NCBI GenBank assembly: GCA_044336205.1
Contig: CP172318.1
Span: 558,001 to 622,000 of the forward strand
Source: Ruoffia sp044336205
GTDB lineage: Bacteria; Bacillota; Bacilli; Lactobacillales; Aerococcaceae
Length of the DNA stretch: 64,000 nucleotides
Direction of reading: 5' to 3'
The notes under the pieces are model-generated. The model did no database searches, had not been told where the DNA came from, and worked only from the letters and a program-made list of their open reading frames with translations. The number at the start of each line of letters is the position of its first letter. Within the stretch, counting starts at the first letter, position 1. Shown here piece by piece: positions 56,978 through 64,000 of the stretch. A program made the position numbers and the translations under genes.

Positions 56978-57013
56978 GCCTACATGATCATTTGGATCGT
57001 GTAGGCTTTTTTT
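56978..57013 (+). terminator. Terminator after the lysis genes
   Basis: GCCTACATGATC pairs with GATCGTGTAGGC (one G-U), then a T7 run. It ends the late operon. Confidence 0.88.
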
Positions 57014-57060
57014 ATTTGGCCCAGTTTTTTGTCACTTCTCCTGGCTAATAGTAGCGGGAA

Positions 57061-57100
57061 TTACTCAAAACCACTCTGAATGTCCTAGGAGAGGTGGAGG
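57061..57100 (+). repeat. Dispersed prophage repeat, copy 3
   Basis: TTACTCAAAA, then GAATGTCCTAGGAGAG, as in copies 1 and 2, about 30 kb away and just before the SHOCT gene of the recombinase module. Confidence 0.7.
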
Positions 57101-57107
57101 TGGTTAA

Positions 57108-57278
57108 ATGCAACAAGCGATAACCAAAATTGAAGCGATGAATGAAATCTATTTTATTCAAAGTATGAAAATTATCCAAAGTATGTTGGATGCTGAAGTT
57201 ATTAGCCAGTCAGAATTTAAAATCGTTAAAGCAAAACTGATAGAAAAGTATCAGCCGTACCTAGGAGAATTGATGTGA
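57108..57278 (+). CDS. SHOCT-domain small protein before the recombinases
   Basis: 56 residues from the ATG at 57108. It ends in a SHOCT-like segment (ISQSEFKIVKAKLIEKYQPY). Such a protein often precedes the serine recombinase genes in Firmicute prophages. Repeat copy 3, with its GGAGGTGG, supplies the ribosome site. Role unknown, perhaps a directionality or accessory factor for the recombinases (inference). Confidence 0.75.
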   Translation: MQQAITKIEAMNEIYFIQSMKIIQSMLDAEVISQSEFKIVKAKLIEKYQPYLGELM

Positions 57279-57337
57279 AAAACGTTGATGTATAGGTGTT
57301 TTAGAGGTAACATGTCACATGCGAAAGGAGGTGTCTC

Positions 57338-58893
57338 ATGAAAAAAATTACTAAAATTAAAGGTACAGTAGTTAAAAAAGTCAGGAAAATAAGAGTTGCG
57401 GCTTACATCAGAGTATCAACATCAACCGATGCACAAATGGAGTCTTTTGAGGCACAGGAAGCTTATTATCAGAAACTATTTCAGGATCATAAGGAATGGA
57501 CCCCTGTTGGTATTTACACTGACGAGGGAATATCTGGTACTTCTATGGTTAATCGAGACGGACTTCAAAGGTTATTGGACGATTGTCGACAGGGAATGAT
57601 CGATCTAATCATTACGAAATCAATCTCTCGTTTTGCGAGAAATTTGACTGAATGCCTAGAAACTGTTCGAGAATTAAGTTCATTGGATGTGGCAATTCAC
57701 TTTGATAAAGAAGGTTTGAATACTCAACAAATGGATAGTGAGTTATTACTGTCTATGCTTAGCGCATTAGCTGAAAGTGAGTCAAAGTCAATTTCTGAAA
57801 ATAATAAATGGTCCTTTAAAAAGAGGATTGAGAACGGGAGTTATCGACACTCGGTAGCACCATATGGATATGATATATCTGATGGACAGTTGGTTGTAAA
57901 TGAAGAAAAAGCATCTATTGTTATATCTATTTTCGCTTGGTACTTATCTGGTGATGGAACCTATGTTATTGCGAAGCGTTTGAATGATTTAGGAATTAAG
58001 CCAGATAGAGGTAAGGAGTGGCGTGATAATTCAGTGATGTATATCCTAAAAAATGAGAGGTATATCGGAGACGCATTGTTTCAAAAGACTTATACGGATG
58101 ATAATTTTAAGAGACATTGGAATGATTTTGAAGTAGAGATGATGTATGTCGAAGGAATGCATGCCCCACTTATATCGAGAGAGATATTTGATCAAGTACA
58201 GATACTCATTGAAGAGCGTCGTGAACAAATTTTGAATAAGGATACCAAAGTATATAACAATAGGTATTCTTTATCTGGGAAAATTCAATGTAATCAATGC
58301 GGCGCAAATTTTGTCAGACGTACCCACTATATTTCTGGGGAAAGGAGCTATATTGCTTGGGCTTGTTCTAATCAATTAAAAAACCCTGAACTTTGTGGAA
58401 TAAAGTTCATTAAGGAGTCTCATCTCAGAGTGGCTTTTATCACTATGCTTAACAAGTTGATTTTTGGAAGAAAAGAAATTCTTGAACAAACTATCCGAAA
58501 GTTAAGTCAATTAGATTCTAAGGCGGCTTCAAAAAGAGATAATTTGTCTGATGAACTAAAAGAGGTTCAAGATAAATTATATGAACTTACCAAGTTAGTT
58601 GAAGCTGACATTATTGATCAGGCTTTCTTTTATGAAGAAGAGAATCATTTGTTAAAAGAAAAAAGCGCATCTATGCAAAGTTACGTCGTATCGATTCAAA
58701 AGAGCATCAATATAGCTATCAGTTACAAGAATTAAAAGAATTATATTATGCACTGGACCGAAGGGAATACTTTACTCGATATGAAGATGATTTGATGGAA
58801 CGATATGTCAAAAAAAATCATGTAGTTAGTCGAGATCAGGTTGTTTTTGAATTGACTTCTGGATTGAAACTAGCAGAAAGGGTGATGGTGTAA
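57338..58893 (+). pseudogene. Large serine recombinase 1, frameshift near the C-terminus
   Basis: Behind GAAAGGAGG. The catalytic domain has VAAYIRVSTSTDAQMESFEA with the active-site Ser (about residue 28) and ITKSISRFARNLTE. The recombinase domain and zinc ribbon (CNQCGANFVRR ... CGIKF) follow. An A is missing in an A run near 58675. Correction gives KEKKRIYAKLRRIDSKEHQY and runs on to a stop at 58893. The full product is about 518 residues. It probably integrates or excises the prophage together with recombinases 2 and 3. The break may be a sequence error. Confidence 0.9.
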
Positions 58894-59303
58894 TGGCACG
58901 ACTTTACTTTGGTTATAAAATGGTTGATGGGAATATTGCGGTTGATGAGGTAGAAGCAAAGCAACTGCTAGAATTATTTCAATACTATATAGAAGGTGAT
59001 GCAATTAAAACTGCTGGGAACAAAGCAGGGATTGATAAGTACCATGGTGCTTTAGGAAGACTTCTAAGACATGAAGTGTATTTAGGAACAGAGGTTTATC
59101 CTCAACTAATTAACCAAGAGCTTTTTGATCAAGTACAAGTTGAAAGACAAAAGCGTTGTAATCAGTTAGGTAGGAACTTTGAACCTAAAGAATGGAAAAT
59201 TATTGTGCCTCAAAACTTCCAACGGAAAAAGGGAACAGTAAATAAGTCAAATCCGCTAGAAGAAGCAGAACAGTATTATCAATTAATCGAGGTGATTGAA
59301 TGA
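58893..59303 (+). CDS. Recombinase-domain accessory protein (no catalytic domain)
   Basis: 136 residues (RLYFGYKMVDGNIAVDEVEA, then GALGRLLRHEVYLGTEVYPQ and LINQELFDQVQVERQKRC). It has the DNA-binding recombinase domain of large serine recombinases but lacks the resolvase part with the catalytic Ser. Trios of two full recombinases around such a short protein are typical in Firmicute prophages. Starts in a TAATG overlap and ends in an ATGA overlap with recombinase 3. Likely an accessory DNA-binding subunit. Confidence 0.85.
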   Translation: MARLYFGYKMVDGNIAVDEVEAKQLLELFQYYIEGDAIKTAGNKAGIDKYHGALGRLLRHEVYLGTEVYPQLINQELFDQVQVERQKRCNQLGRNFEPKEWKIIVPQNFQRKKGTVNKSNPLEEAEQYYQLIEVIE

Positions 59304-60870
59304 AGGAGAAACAAAGTAATATCATTTATATCCCTGCCAGAAGAAGGATAAAAACAGATTCAGAAGACTCAAATAGAGGGAAGTTAAGAGTTGCCGCATA
59401 TTGCCGAGTGTCTACTGAAAGTGAAGAACAAGCAGGAAGTTTTACGACCCAGGTTAATCACTACACGAATTATATTGGTAAGAATCCTGAGTGGCAGTTG
59501 GTTGATATATTTGCAGATGAAGGGATAACTGGGACAAATACAAAGAACCGAAAAGAGTTTAATCGGATGATTGATGAGTGTATGGCTGGAGAAATCGATT
59601 TGATTATTACAAAGTCCATCAGCCGGTTTGCGAGAAACACTGTTGACTGCTTAAATTATATTAGACAGTTGAAGGAGAAAAGAGTCGCTGTATTTTTTGA
59701 GAAGGAAAATATCAATACTTTAGACTCCACTGGTGAGATACTCATTACCATCATGGCATCTCTTGCTCAGCAAGAAAGTGAATCTATGAGTAAAAATATC
59801 AAGTTAGGATTACAATATCGATATCAACAAGGCCAGGTGAAATTTAATACAACCCGGTTCTTAGGCTATGATTCCGATGATGAAGGTACGTTAATCATTA
59901 ATCAGGAACAGGCAAAGGTGGTCAGGCGCATCTTTAAAGAATACCTTGAGGGGAAAGGGACGGGACGAATTGCACGAGGCTTGATGAACGACAAAATCCC
60001 AACGGGATCCGGCAAACTAAAATGGTCGGGAGATAGTATTAACCGCATTATTAGCAATGAAAAATATATGGGAGATGCCTTACTTCAAAAAACCTATACT
60101 GTGGACTTCCTTACCAAAACGCGGGTGGAAAATGACGGGACAGTCCCACAGTATTATATCGAAGACAACCATGAGCCGATTGTTTCCAAAGAAACCTTTC
60201 ATTTGGCTCAACAAGAAAAGGCTAGAAGAAGTAACTTATATTCAGGCAAACGAAAACAGAAGCGAGTGTACCAAGGAAAGTATGCCTTATCAGGCAAAGT
60301 AATTTGTGAACACTGTGGGGATATTTTTAGACGAGTAAAATGGAACAGTCGAGGAAGTAAAGCGACTGTCTGGCGGTGTGTGACTCGCCTTACTGACCAT
60401 ACGCAATGTCAGGCGAGAACGGTTAAGGAAGATCTCCTTCATGAAGCAGTATTAGAGGCGATTAATGAGTTCATAGGAGATAAAGGTAACTACTTGAAAG
60501 TTTTGGAGAAAAATATTACCCAAGTTCTTAATAACAAATACGATGAAACAGCGGAAGATGTTGATAATCAGTTACACGATTTACAAAAACAATTATATCA
60601 ATTTGCAAATCAGAAAGAAGACTATGAACGCATAGCAGAGCGAATATTTAAACTTCGAGAAAGGAAACAGCAACTTTTAATTGAGAATGCAACCAATGAA
60701 GAGAAGCGGAGACGCTGGTCAGACATCAAAGCTTTTTGAAAACTCAGCACACTCGTCTGGAGGAGTATGGTGAGGGTTTGACGAATCGATTGGTCGAGGG
60801 AGTGGTCATTAAGGATGAATGTATTGAAGTCGAGTTGAAGACTAGGGACATAATTAATATTGACAAATAA
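59300..60870 (+). pseudogene. Large serine recombinase 3, frameshift near the C-terminus
   Basis: About 523 residues when corrected. The catalytic part has VAAYCRVSTESEEQAGSFTT (Ser about 39) and ITKSISRFARNTVD. The zinc ribbon is CEHCGDIFRRVKWNS ... WRCVTRLTDHTQC. A T is missing near 60735 (T5 for T6), which turns IKAFLKTQHTRLEEYGEGLT into a stop. The corrected frame ends at 60870. The loss affects only the last 43 residues. It lies at the right end of the prophage, so the attachment site should be just beyond. Confidence 0.92.
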
Positions 60871-60922
60871 GAGAGACATTGGGCTATGCAGTGATGCTGC
60901 ATAGTTCTGTGTCTCTCTTTTT
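60871..60922 (+). terminator. Terminator after the recombinase module
   Basis: GAGAGACA pairs with TGTCTCTC, with an inner stem CTATGCAG/CTGCATAG, followed by T5. Confidence 0.85.
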
Positions 60923-61031
60923 GCTATAATAGGTTCGAAACCTAAAACTCGCAAAATTATTAGAAGAATTATTTCGCACGTAAGGTAGTTTTTTTTGATA
61001 GATTAGGAGAATAAAGCGAATAATTATGAAT

Positions 61032-61138
61032 AAATCGTGCGTGAATCGTGCGTGAATCGTGCAAAAAAATCAAGAAATAAATAAAGAATCCCTTTACAAA
61101 GGGCTCTTTTTAGAAAATAATCGTGCGTGAATCGTGCT
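61032..61138 (+). repeat. Tandem AATCGTGCGTG repeats flanking a hairpin, upstream of the AlbA_2 gene
   Basis: AATCGTGC occurs three times at 61032-61063 and twice at 61118-61138, each separated by GTG. Between the two groups is CCCTTT/AAAGGG followed by CTCTTTTT, a terminator-like hairpin. The spacing suggests operators for a regulator, perhaps the downstream gene product. Confidence 0.6.
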
Positions 61139-61164
61139 AAAATAGAAAAAATAGAGGTATATAG

Positions 61165-62669
61165 ATGGATAAAGAAAAATTATTAGAGTTAACCGAGGGA
61201 AAGAACGTTGAACTAAAAAAAGCAAAAAATAATGTTCCAGACTCATTCTGGGATACTTATTCTGCTTTCGCCAATACTGATGGTGGTCTTGTGGTATTTG
61301 GAGTGGATGAGAAAAATAATGAAGTGACTGGAGTAGATGATCCTTATAAACTAAGAGATGATTTGTTTAACTTGCTTAATAACACTCAAAAAGTTAGCGC
61401 AAATATTATTGAAGATGAAGATGTTCGAATTATAAATCTAGAGGATGGCACAAATGTCATTTTCGTTCATATCCCAGAAGCACCATATAATTTAAAACCA
61501 ATTTATCTAAAGAATAACCCCCGGTTAGCATATGAGCGATTGGGTGAAGGCGATAGAAAGCTCTCAACAGAAAAATACAAAGCACTGGTAGTAGGCTCTC
61601 ATGAAGTAACAGATAATGAGTTACTTAAAAATTATGATATAGGAGATTTAAATGAGGATGATTTAGAAGTTTATAAAAAATTGCTTTTTGATCAAACTAA
61701 AAATGAAAAATATCTTGAAATGAGTCATTAAGCAATGTTAATTGAAATTGGAGCTTTACGGAAAGATAGACAAGGCGATGGAAAATATTATATCACTACA
61801 GGGGGCCTGTTGTTTTTCGGTAAATTTCATGCGATAACTGATAGATACCCTGGTTTTCAACTTGATTATTTTGAAAAAGAGTCTTCTTTAGTGACAGACT
61901 GGGTTGATCGAATCTCTACAGGAGATGCAGCCTTCCCTGAATTAAATGTTTTTAGCTTTCTGAGATTGGCTATAGACAAATTAAAATTATCAATAAAGGA
62001 TGAGTTTGTGCTGGATGAAAGCACGAAAATGCGATTGCCGTTCAAATCGGATTTGCTGACATCGGTGAGGGAGGCTCTGGTCAATTCATTAATGCATGCT
62101 TATTACGATTCCGATACTCCAATTAGAATTAATGCTTATCGGATTATTATGAATTTATAAATCCCGGAAAGATGAGAATAACTGTTGATGAATTCATTCA
62201 TGGAGGAAACTCGAATATTAGAAACCATACCATGTCATCTATCATGCGCAGGATTGGAATTTCAGAAAAAGCAGGTAGTGGAGGTCCGCGTATTTTTGAT
62301 GTTGCATCGAAATATAGATTAAAATTACCAGAAGTAATTAGAGAACAAAATCGAACAGTAGTAAGAATTTGGAAAGTCGATTTGGAAAAAACCTTTGAAA
62401 CATACCCTGAAGAGCAGCAGAGAATACTGTATTATTTAGTCGAACACCAATCAATTAGTAGAAGTGAGGCTAATGAAAAATTGTCAATGGAAAATCATAT
62501 GTTTAGAACTACCATTAACGATTTGTTAGAAAAAAATATGATTGATGTTATAGGTAAAGGTCGTTCAACAAGATATGTTTTTAAATTATCATCCCCTGAA
62601 CAATCTTATGGTATGAAAAGATTATTAAGATTAATAGAAGATAATATAGTGCGCCGAGATTCTGAATAA
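61165..62669 (+). pseudogene. AlbA_2 (Schlafen-like, divergent AAA-4) transcriptional regulator, broken
   Basis: Residues 1-189 show the AlbA_2 domain (EGKNVELKKAKNNVPDSFWD, SAFANTDGGLVVFGVDE). The frame then has TAA at 61729-61731 where CAA would continue it, and runs on through FGKFHAITDRYPG and a HATPase_c_4-like part (SVREALVNSLMHAYYDS). An A is missing near 62142; correction gives YRNYYEFINPGKMRITVDEF and RIGISEKAGSGGPRIFDVA. A C-terminal winged helix ends at 62669. Full length is about 501 residues. Proteins of this type regulate transcription or act in defence. Two lesions make real inactivation possible. Confidence 0.85.
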
Positions 62670-62722
62670 GTGTTAACCAAACCAAACTCTCACAGCACCT
62701 AAATTAATCTATACCTGTACTC

Positions 62723-62848
62723 GAACGCACTCGGCTGGAAGAGTATGATGAGGCTTTGACGAATCGGTTGGTCAAGGAAGTTGTTATCAATGATAAATGT
62801 ATTGAAATTGGTCTTTCCAGTATGGAAATAATTAGGATAGAAAAATAA
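62723..62848 (+). pseudogene. Leftover 3-prime end of a second large serine recombinase
   Basis: The frame TRLEEYDEALTNRLVKEVVI ... CIEIGLSSMEIIRIEK and stop aligns to the end of recombinase 3 (TRLEEYGEGLTNRLVEGVVI ... CIEVELKTRDIINIDK). The DNA from 62728 matches 60752 onward at most positions, yet the upstream part of the gene is absent. This is a truncated gene from another element. Confidence 0.8.
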
Positions 62849-62978
62849 CAAAGCGGGAGTATAAATAATTAATTTAAAGGAGGCAAGATATGTCTTTATA
62901 GGATTTTATGAATCTAGTTAATAACATAGTTTTTTGGTAAAATGGTTTTAGAATTTATTCAGATTGGAGTGAAAACTT

Positions 62979-63023
62979 TTGAGTAATTTAAGTATAGCTG
63001 TAGTAAAAGCAAACTTCTCATAA
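62979..63023 (+). CDS. Erm leader peptide 1 (IAVV type)
   Basis: TTG start with GGAG 9 bases upstream; the 14-residue peptide reads (M)SNLSIAVVKANFS. The IAVV motif is the known ribosome-stalling sequence of several erm leader peptides. It probably stalls when a macrolide is bound. Confidence 0.7.
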   Translation: MSNLSIAVVKANFS

Positions 63024-63047
63024 AATAAACTATGAGGAGGAATTAAT

Positions 63048-63104
63048 TTGAATTGTACAAGTATGTTTGTTGTAAAAATTATTCATTGTAGACCTGTTAT
63101 TTAG
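63048..63104 (+). CDS. Erm leader peptide 2
   Basis: TTG start with a strong GAGGAGG; 18 residues, (M)NCTSMFVVKIIHCRPVI. The CTS-x-x-VV pattern resembles the ErmA leader (MCTSIAVV). Its 3-prime codons include segment 1 of the attenuator. Confidence 0.7.
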   Translation: MNCTSMFVVKIIHCRPVI

Positions 63105-63160
63105 TTAACGGCTATAATGAATATCATTCATTATAGCCTATAGAAAGGACTTATAATGAA
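63081..63160 (+). promoter_or_regulatory. Translational attenuator of erm
   Basis: Four complementary segments. 1: ATTCATTGTAG (63081-63091). 2: CTATAATGAAT (63112-63122). 3: ATTCATTATAG (63126-63136). 4: TATAATGAA (63152-63160, containing the erm ATG). Pairing 1:2 with 3:4 hides the start. Stalling in leader 2 frees segment 2 to pair with 3 (13-bp hairpin), exposing AAAGGA and ATG. Confidence 0.85.
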
Positions 63161-63887
63161 AAGACAACAAATTAAATACACACAAAATTTTATTACTGCT
63201 AAAGAAGACATTGAAGGCATATTATCCTTAACTAATATCTCACAGAATGATTTATTATATGAGATAGGATCTGGTAAAGGACATTTTACAAAAGAATTAT
63301 GCAAAATTTGTAAGGAAGTAACTGCCATTGAAATTGATACAAAGATGTGTGAGGCAACTAGAAAAAGAGTTGGAAATCAAAATAATCTTAACATTATTAA
63401 TGAGAATGTTTTGTCCTATAATTTCCCTCATGACAAGGATTATAAAATATATGGAAATATACCTTACAACATCAGTACCGATCTTGTAAAAAAGATTGCT
63501 TACGAAACCTCGGCAAGCGACAGTTTTTTAATTGTAGAAGAAGGCTTTGCAAAAAGATTATTAGATATGAATCGAGCTTTGGCATTAATCCTTAGAAAAG
63601 ATTTAGAAATATCAATCGTAAAAAATATTCCGAGAACAATATTTCATCCTAGACCTAGTGTTGACTCTTCACTAATTAGAATGAAAAGACTCAATAATTA
63701 TATGACATCAAGAGATAGACAAATCTATGAGGATTTTGTGTATAGCTGGGTGAATAAAGATTATCGAAAATTATTTACTAAAAACCAAATTCGAAGAGTT
63801 AAACAAAATGTAAAGATTAATGATTTTAGTCAGGTCACATTGGAACAATTTGATAGTATATTTGAGAGTTATCAATTGTTTAATTAA
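63156..63887 (+). CDS. erm: Erm-family 23S rRNA (adenine-N6) methyltransferase
   Basis: 243 residues, intact, the normal Erm size. The N-terminal TQNFIT, SAM site YEIGSGKGHFTKEL (35-48), acidic AIEID (57-61) and the catalytic NIPYNIST (101-108) are present. The C-terminal VNKDYRKLFTKNQ is the classic Erm signature. It dimethylates A2058 of 23S rRNA, giving resistance to macrolides, lincosamides and streptogramin B. From memory it is nearer ErmA/ErmG/ErmT than ErmB, but clearly not identical to any I can recall. The leader and attenuator upstream imply induction by drug. It lies beyond the prophage, beside recombinase debris. Confidence 0.93.
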   Translation: MKRQQIKYTQNFITAKEDIEGILSLTNISQNDLLYEIGSGKGHFTKELCKICKEVTAIEIDTKMCEATRKRVGNQNNLNIINENVLSYNFPHDKDYKIYGNIPYNISTDLVKKIAYETSASDSFLIVEEGFAKRLLDMNRALALILRKDLEISIVKNIPRTIFHPRPSVDSSLIRMKRLNNYMTSRDRQIYEDFVYSWVNKDYRKLFTKNQIRRVKQNVKINDFSQVTLEQFDSIFESYQLFN

Positions 63888-64000
63888 ATTTATAGATTAT
63901 GATTCTTAAGTTTTATTCCTAATGTTGGCTAGACTATTGATATGTAGACAAACATAAATTCAGGCGGATTGCACAATGAGCAATTTTTAAGACATATTGA
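63888..64000. other. Right edge of the window, no feature seen
   Basis: About 110 AT-rich bases after erm. I see no complete terminator, gene or repeat. Confidence 0.5.

Noticed and set aside
60926..60950. AGGTTCGAAACCT looks like a tRNA T-arm, which could mark a tRNA attachment site
   Set aside because: No D-arm, anticodon arm or matching acceptor strand lies upstream within tRNA length. The stem is only about 4-5 bp.
61032..61138. Short repeats AATCGTGCGTG as a CRISPR array
   Set aside because: Units are 11 bases with a 0-3 base gap and no unique spacers. No cas genes are in the window.

Overview
The window reads as chromosome from a low-GC Gram-positive bacterium of the order Lactobacillales. 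The signs are AT-rich DNA, strong AGGAGG ribosome sites, a PyrR-type pyrimidine operon with attenuators, an RlmCD-type rRNA methyltransferase and secreted proteins with Ser/Glu-rich low-complexity segments. An Aerococcaceae/Carnobacteriaceae-like host is my guess; I cannot fix the genus from sequence alone.

Layout. (1) 1-9.5 kb: secreted or membrane-anchored proteins of unknown role, a YdhK/DUF1541 protein, a MalY/PatB aminotransferase, a short-chain dehydrogenase, a cytidine-deaminase-fold enzyme and a secreted alpha/beta hydrolase, with two gene-free stretches that look like decayed DNA. (2) 9.5-19.7 kb: a LysR regulator, a hexapeptide acetyltransferase, pyrR-pyrB-pyrC-pyrD with two PyrR attenuators and three copies of a paired-hairpin repeat, a DUF1538 membrane protein with two P-II-like proteins behind a structured leader, and RlmCD. 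(3) 19.8-25.5 kb: a putative defence island. An N6-adenine methyltransferase converges on a four-gene operon (a zinc-binding protein, a small middle component, a DUF2326 coiled-coil ATPase and a PD-(D/E)XK nuclease). This looks like a three-component ABC (ABC-3C) system joined to a restriction-modification pair. (4) 25.9-60.9 kb: a siphovirus-type prophage in canonical order (sigma-like regulator, DUF2800/DUF2815, PolA, D5 primase, VRR-NUC, SNF2 helicase, HNH, TerS, SAM synthetase, two DNA methyltransferases, TerL, HK97 head, tail, holin, amidase, three serine-recombinase genes). No CI/Cro repressor or tyrosine integrase is present. (5) 61-64 kb: a broken AlbA_2/Schlafen-like regulator behind tandem operator-like repeats, a leftover 3-prime end of a second serine recombinase, and an intact Erm-family rRNA methyltransferase. 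The erm gene has two leader peptides and a complete four-segment translational attenuator, so it looks like an inducible macrolide-lincosamide-streptogramin B resistance determinant.

At least ten genes, both housekeeping and phage, are interrupted by single-base indels, mostly at short homopolymers, and two carry in-frame stops. pyrB and pyrC are essential for de novo pyrimidine synthesis and are broken in this sequence. The pattern fits residual sequencing error better than biological decay, though some prophage and accessory lesions may be real. I label these genes as pseudogenes and describe the protein that the corrected frame would give.
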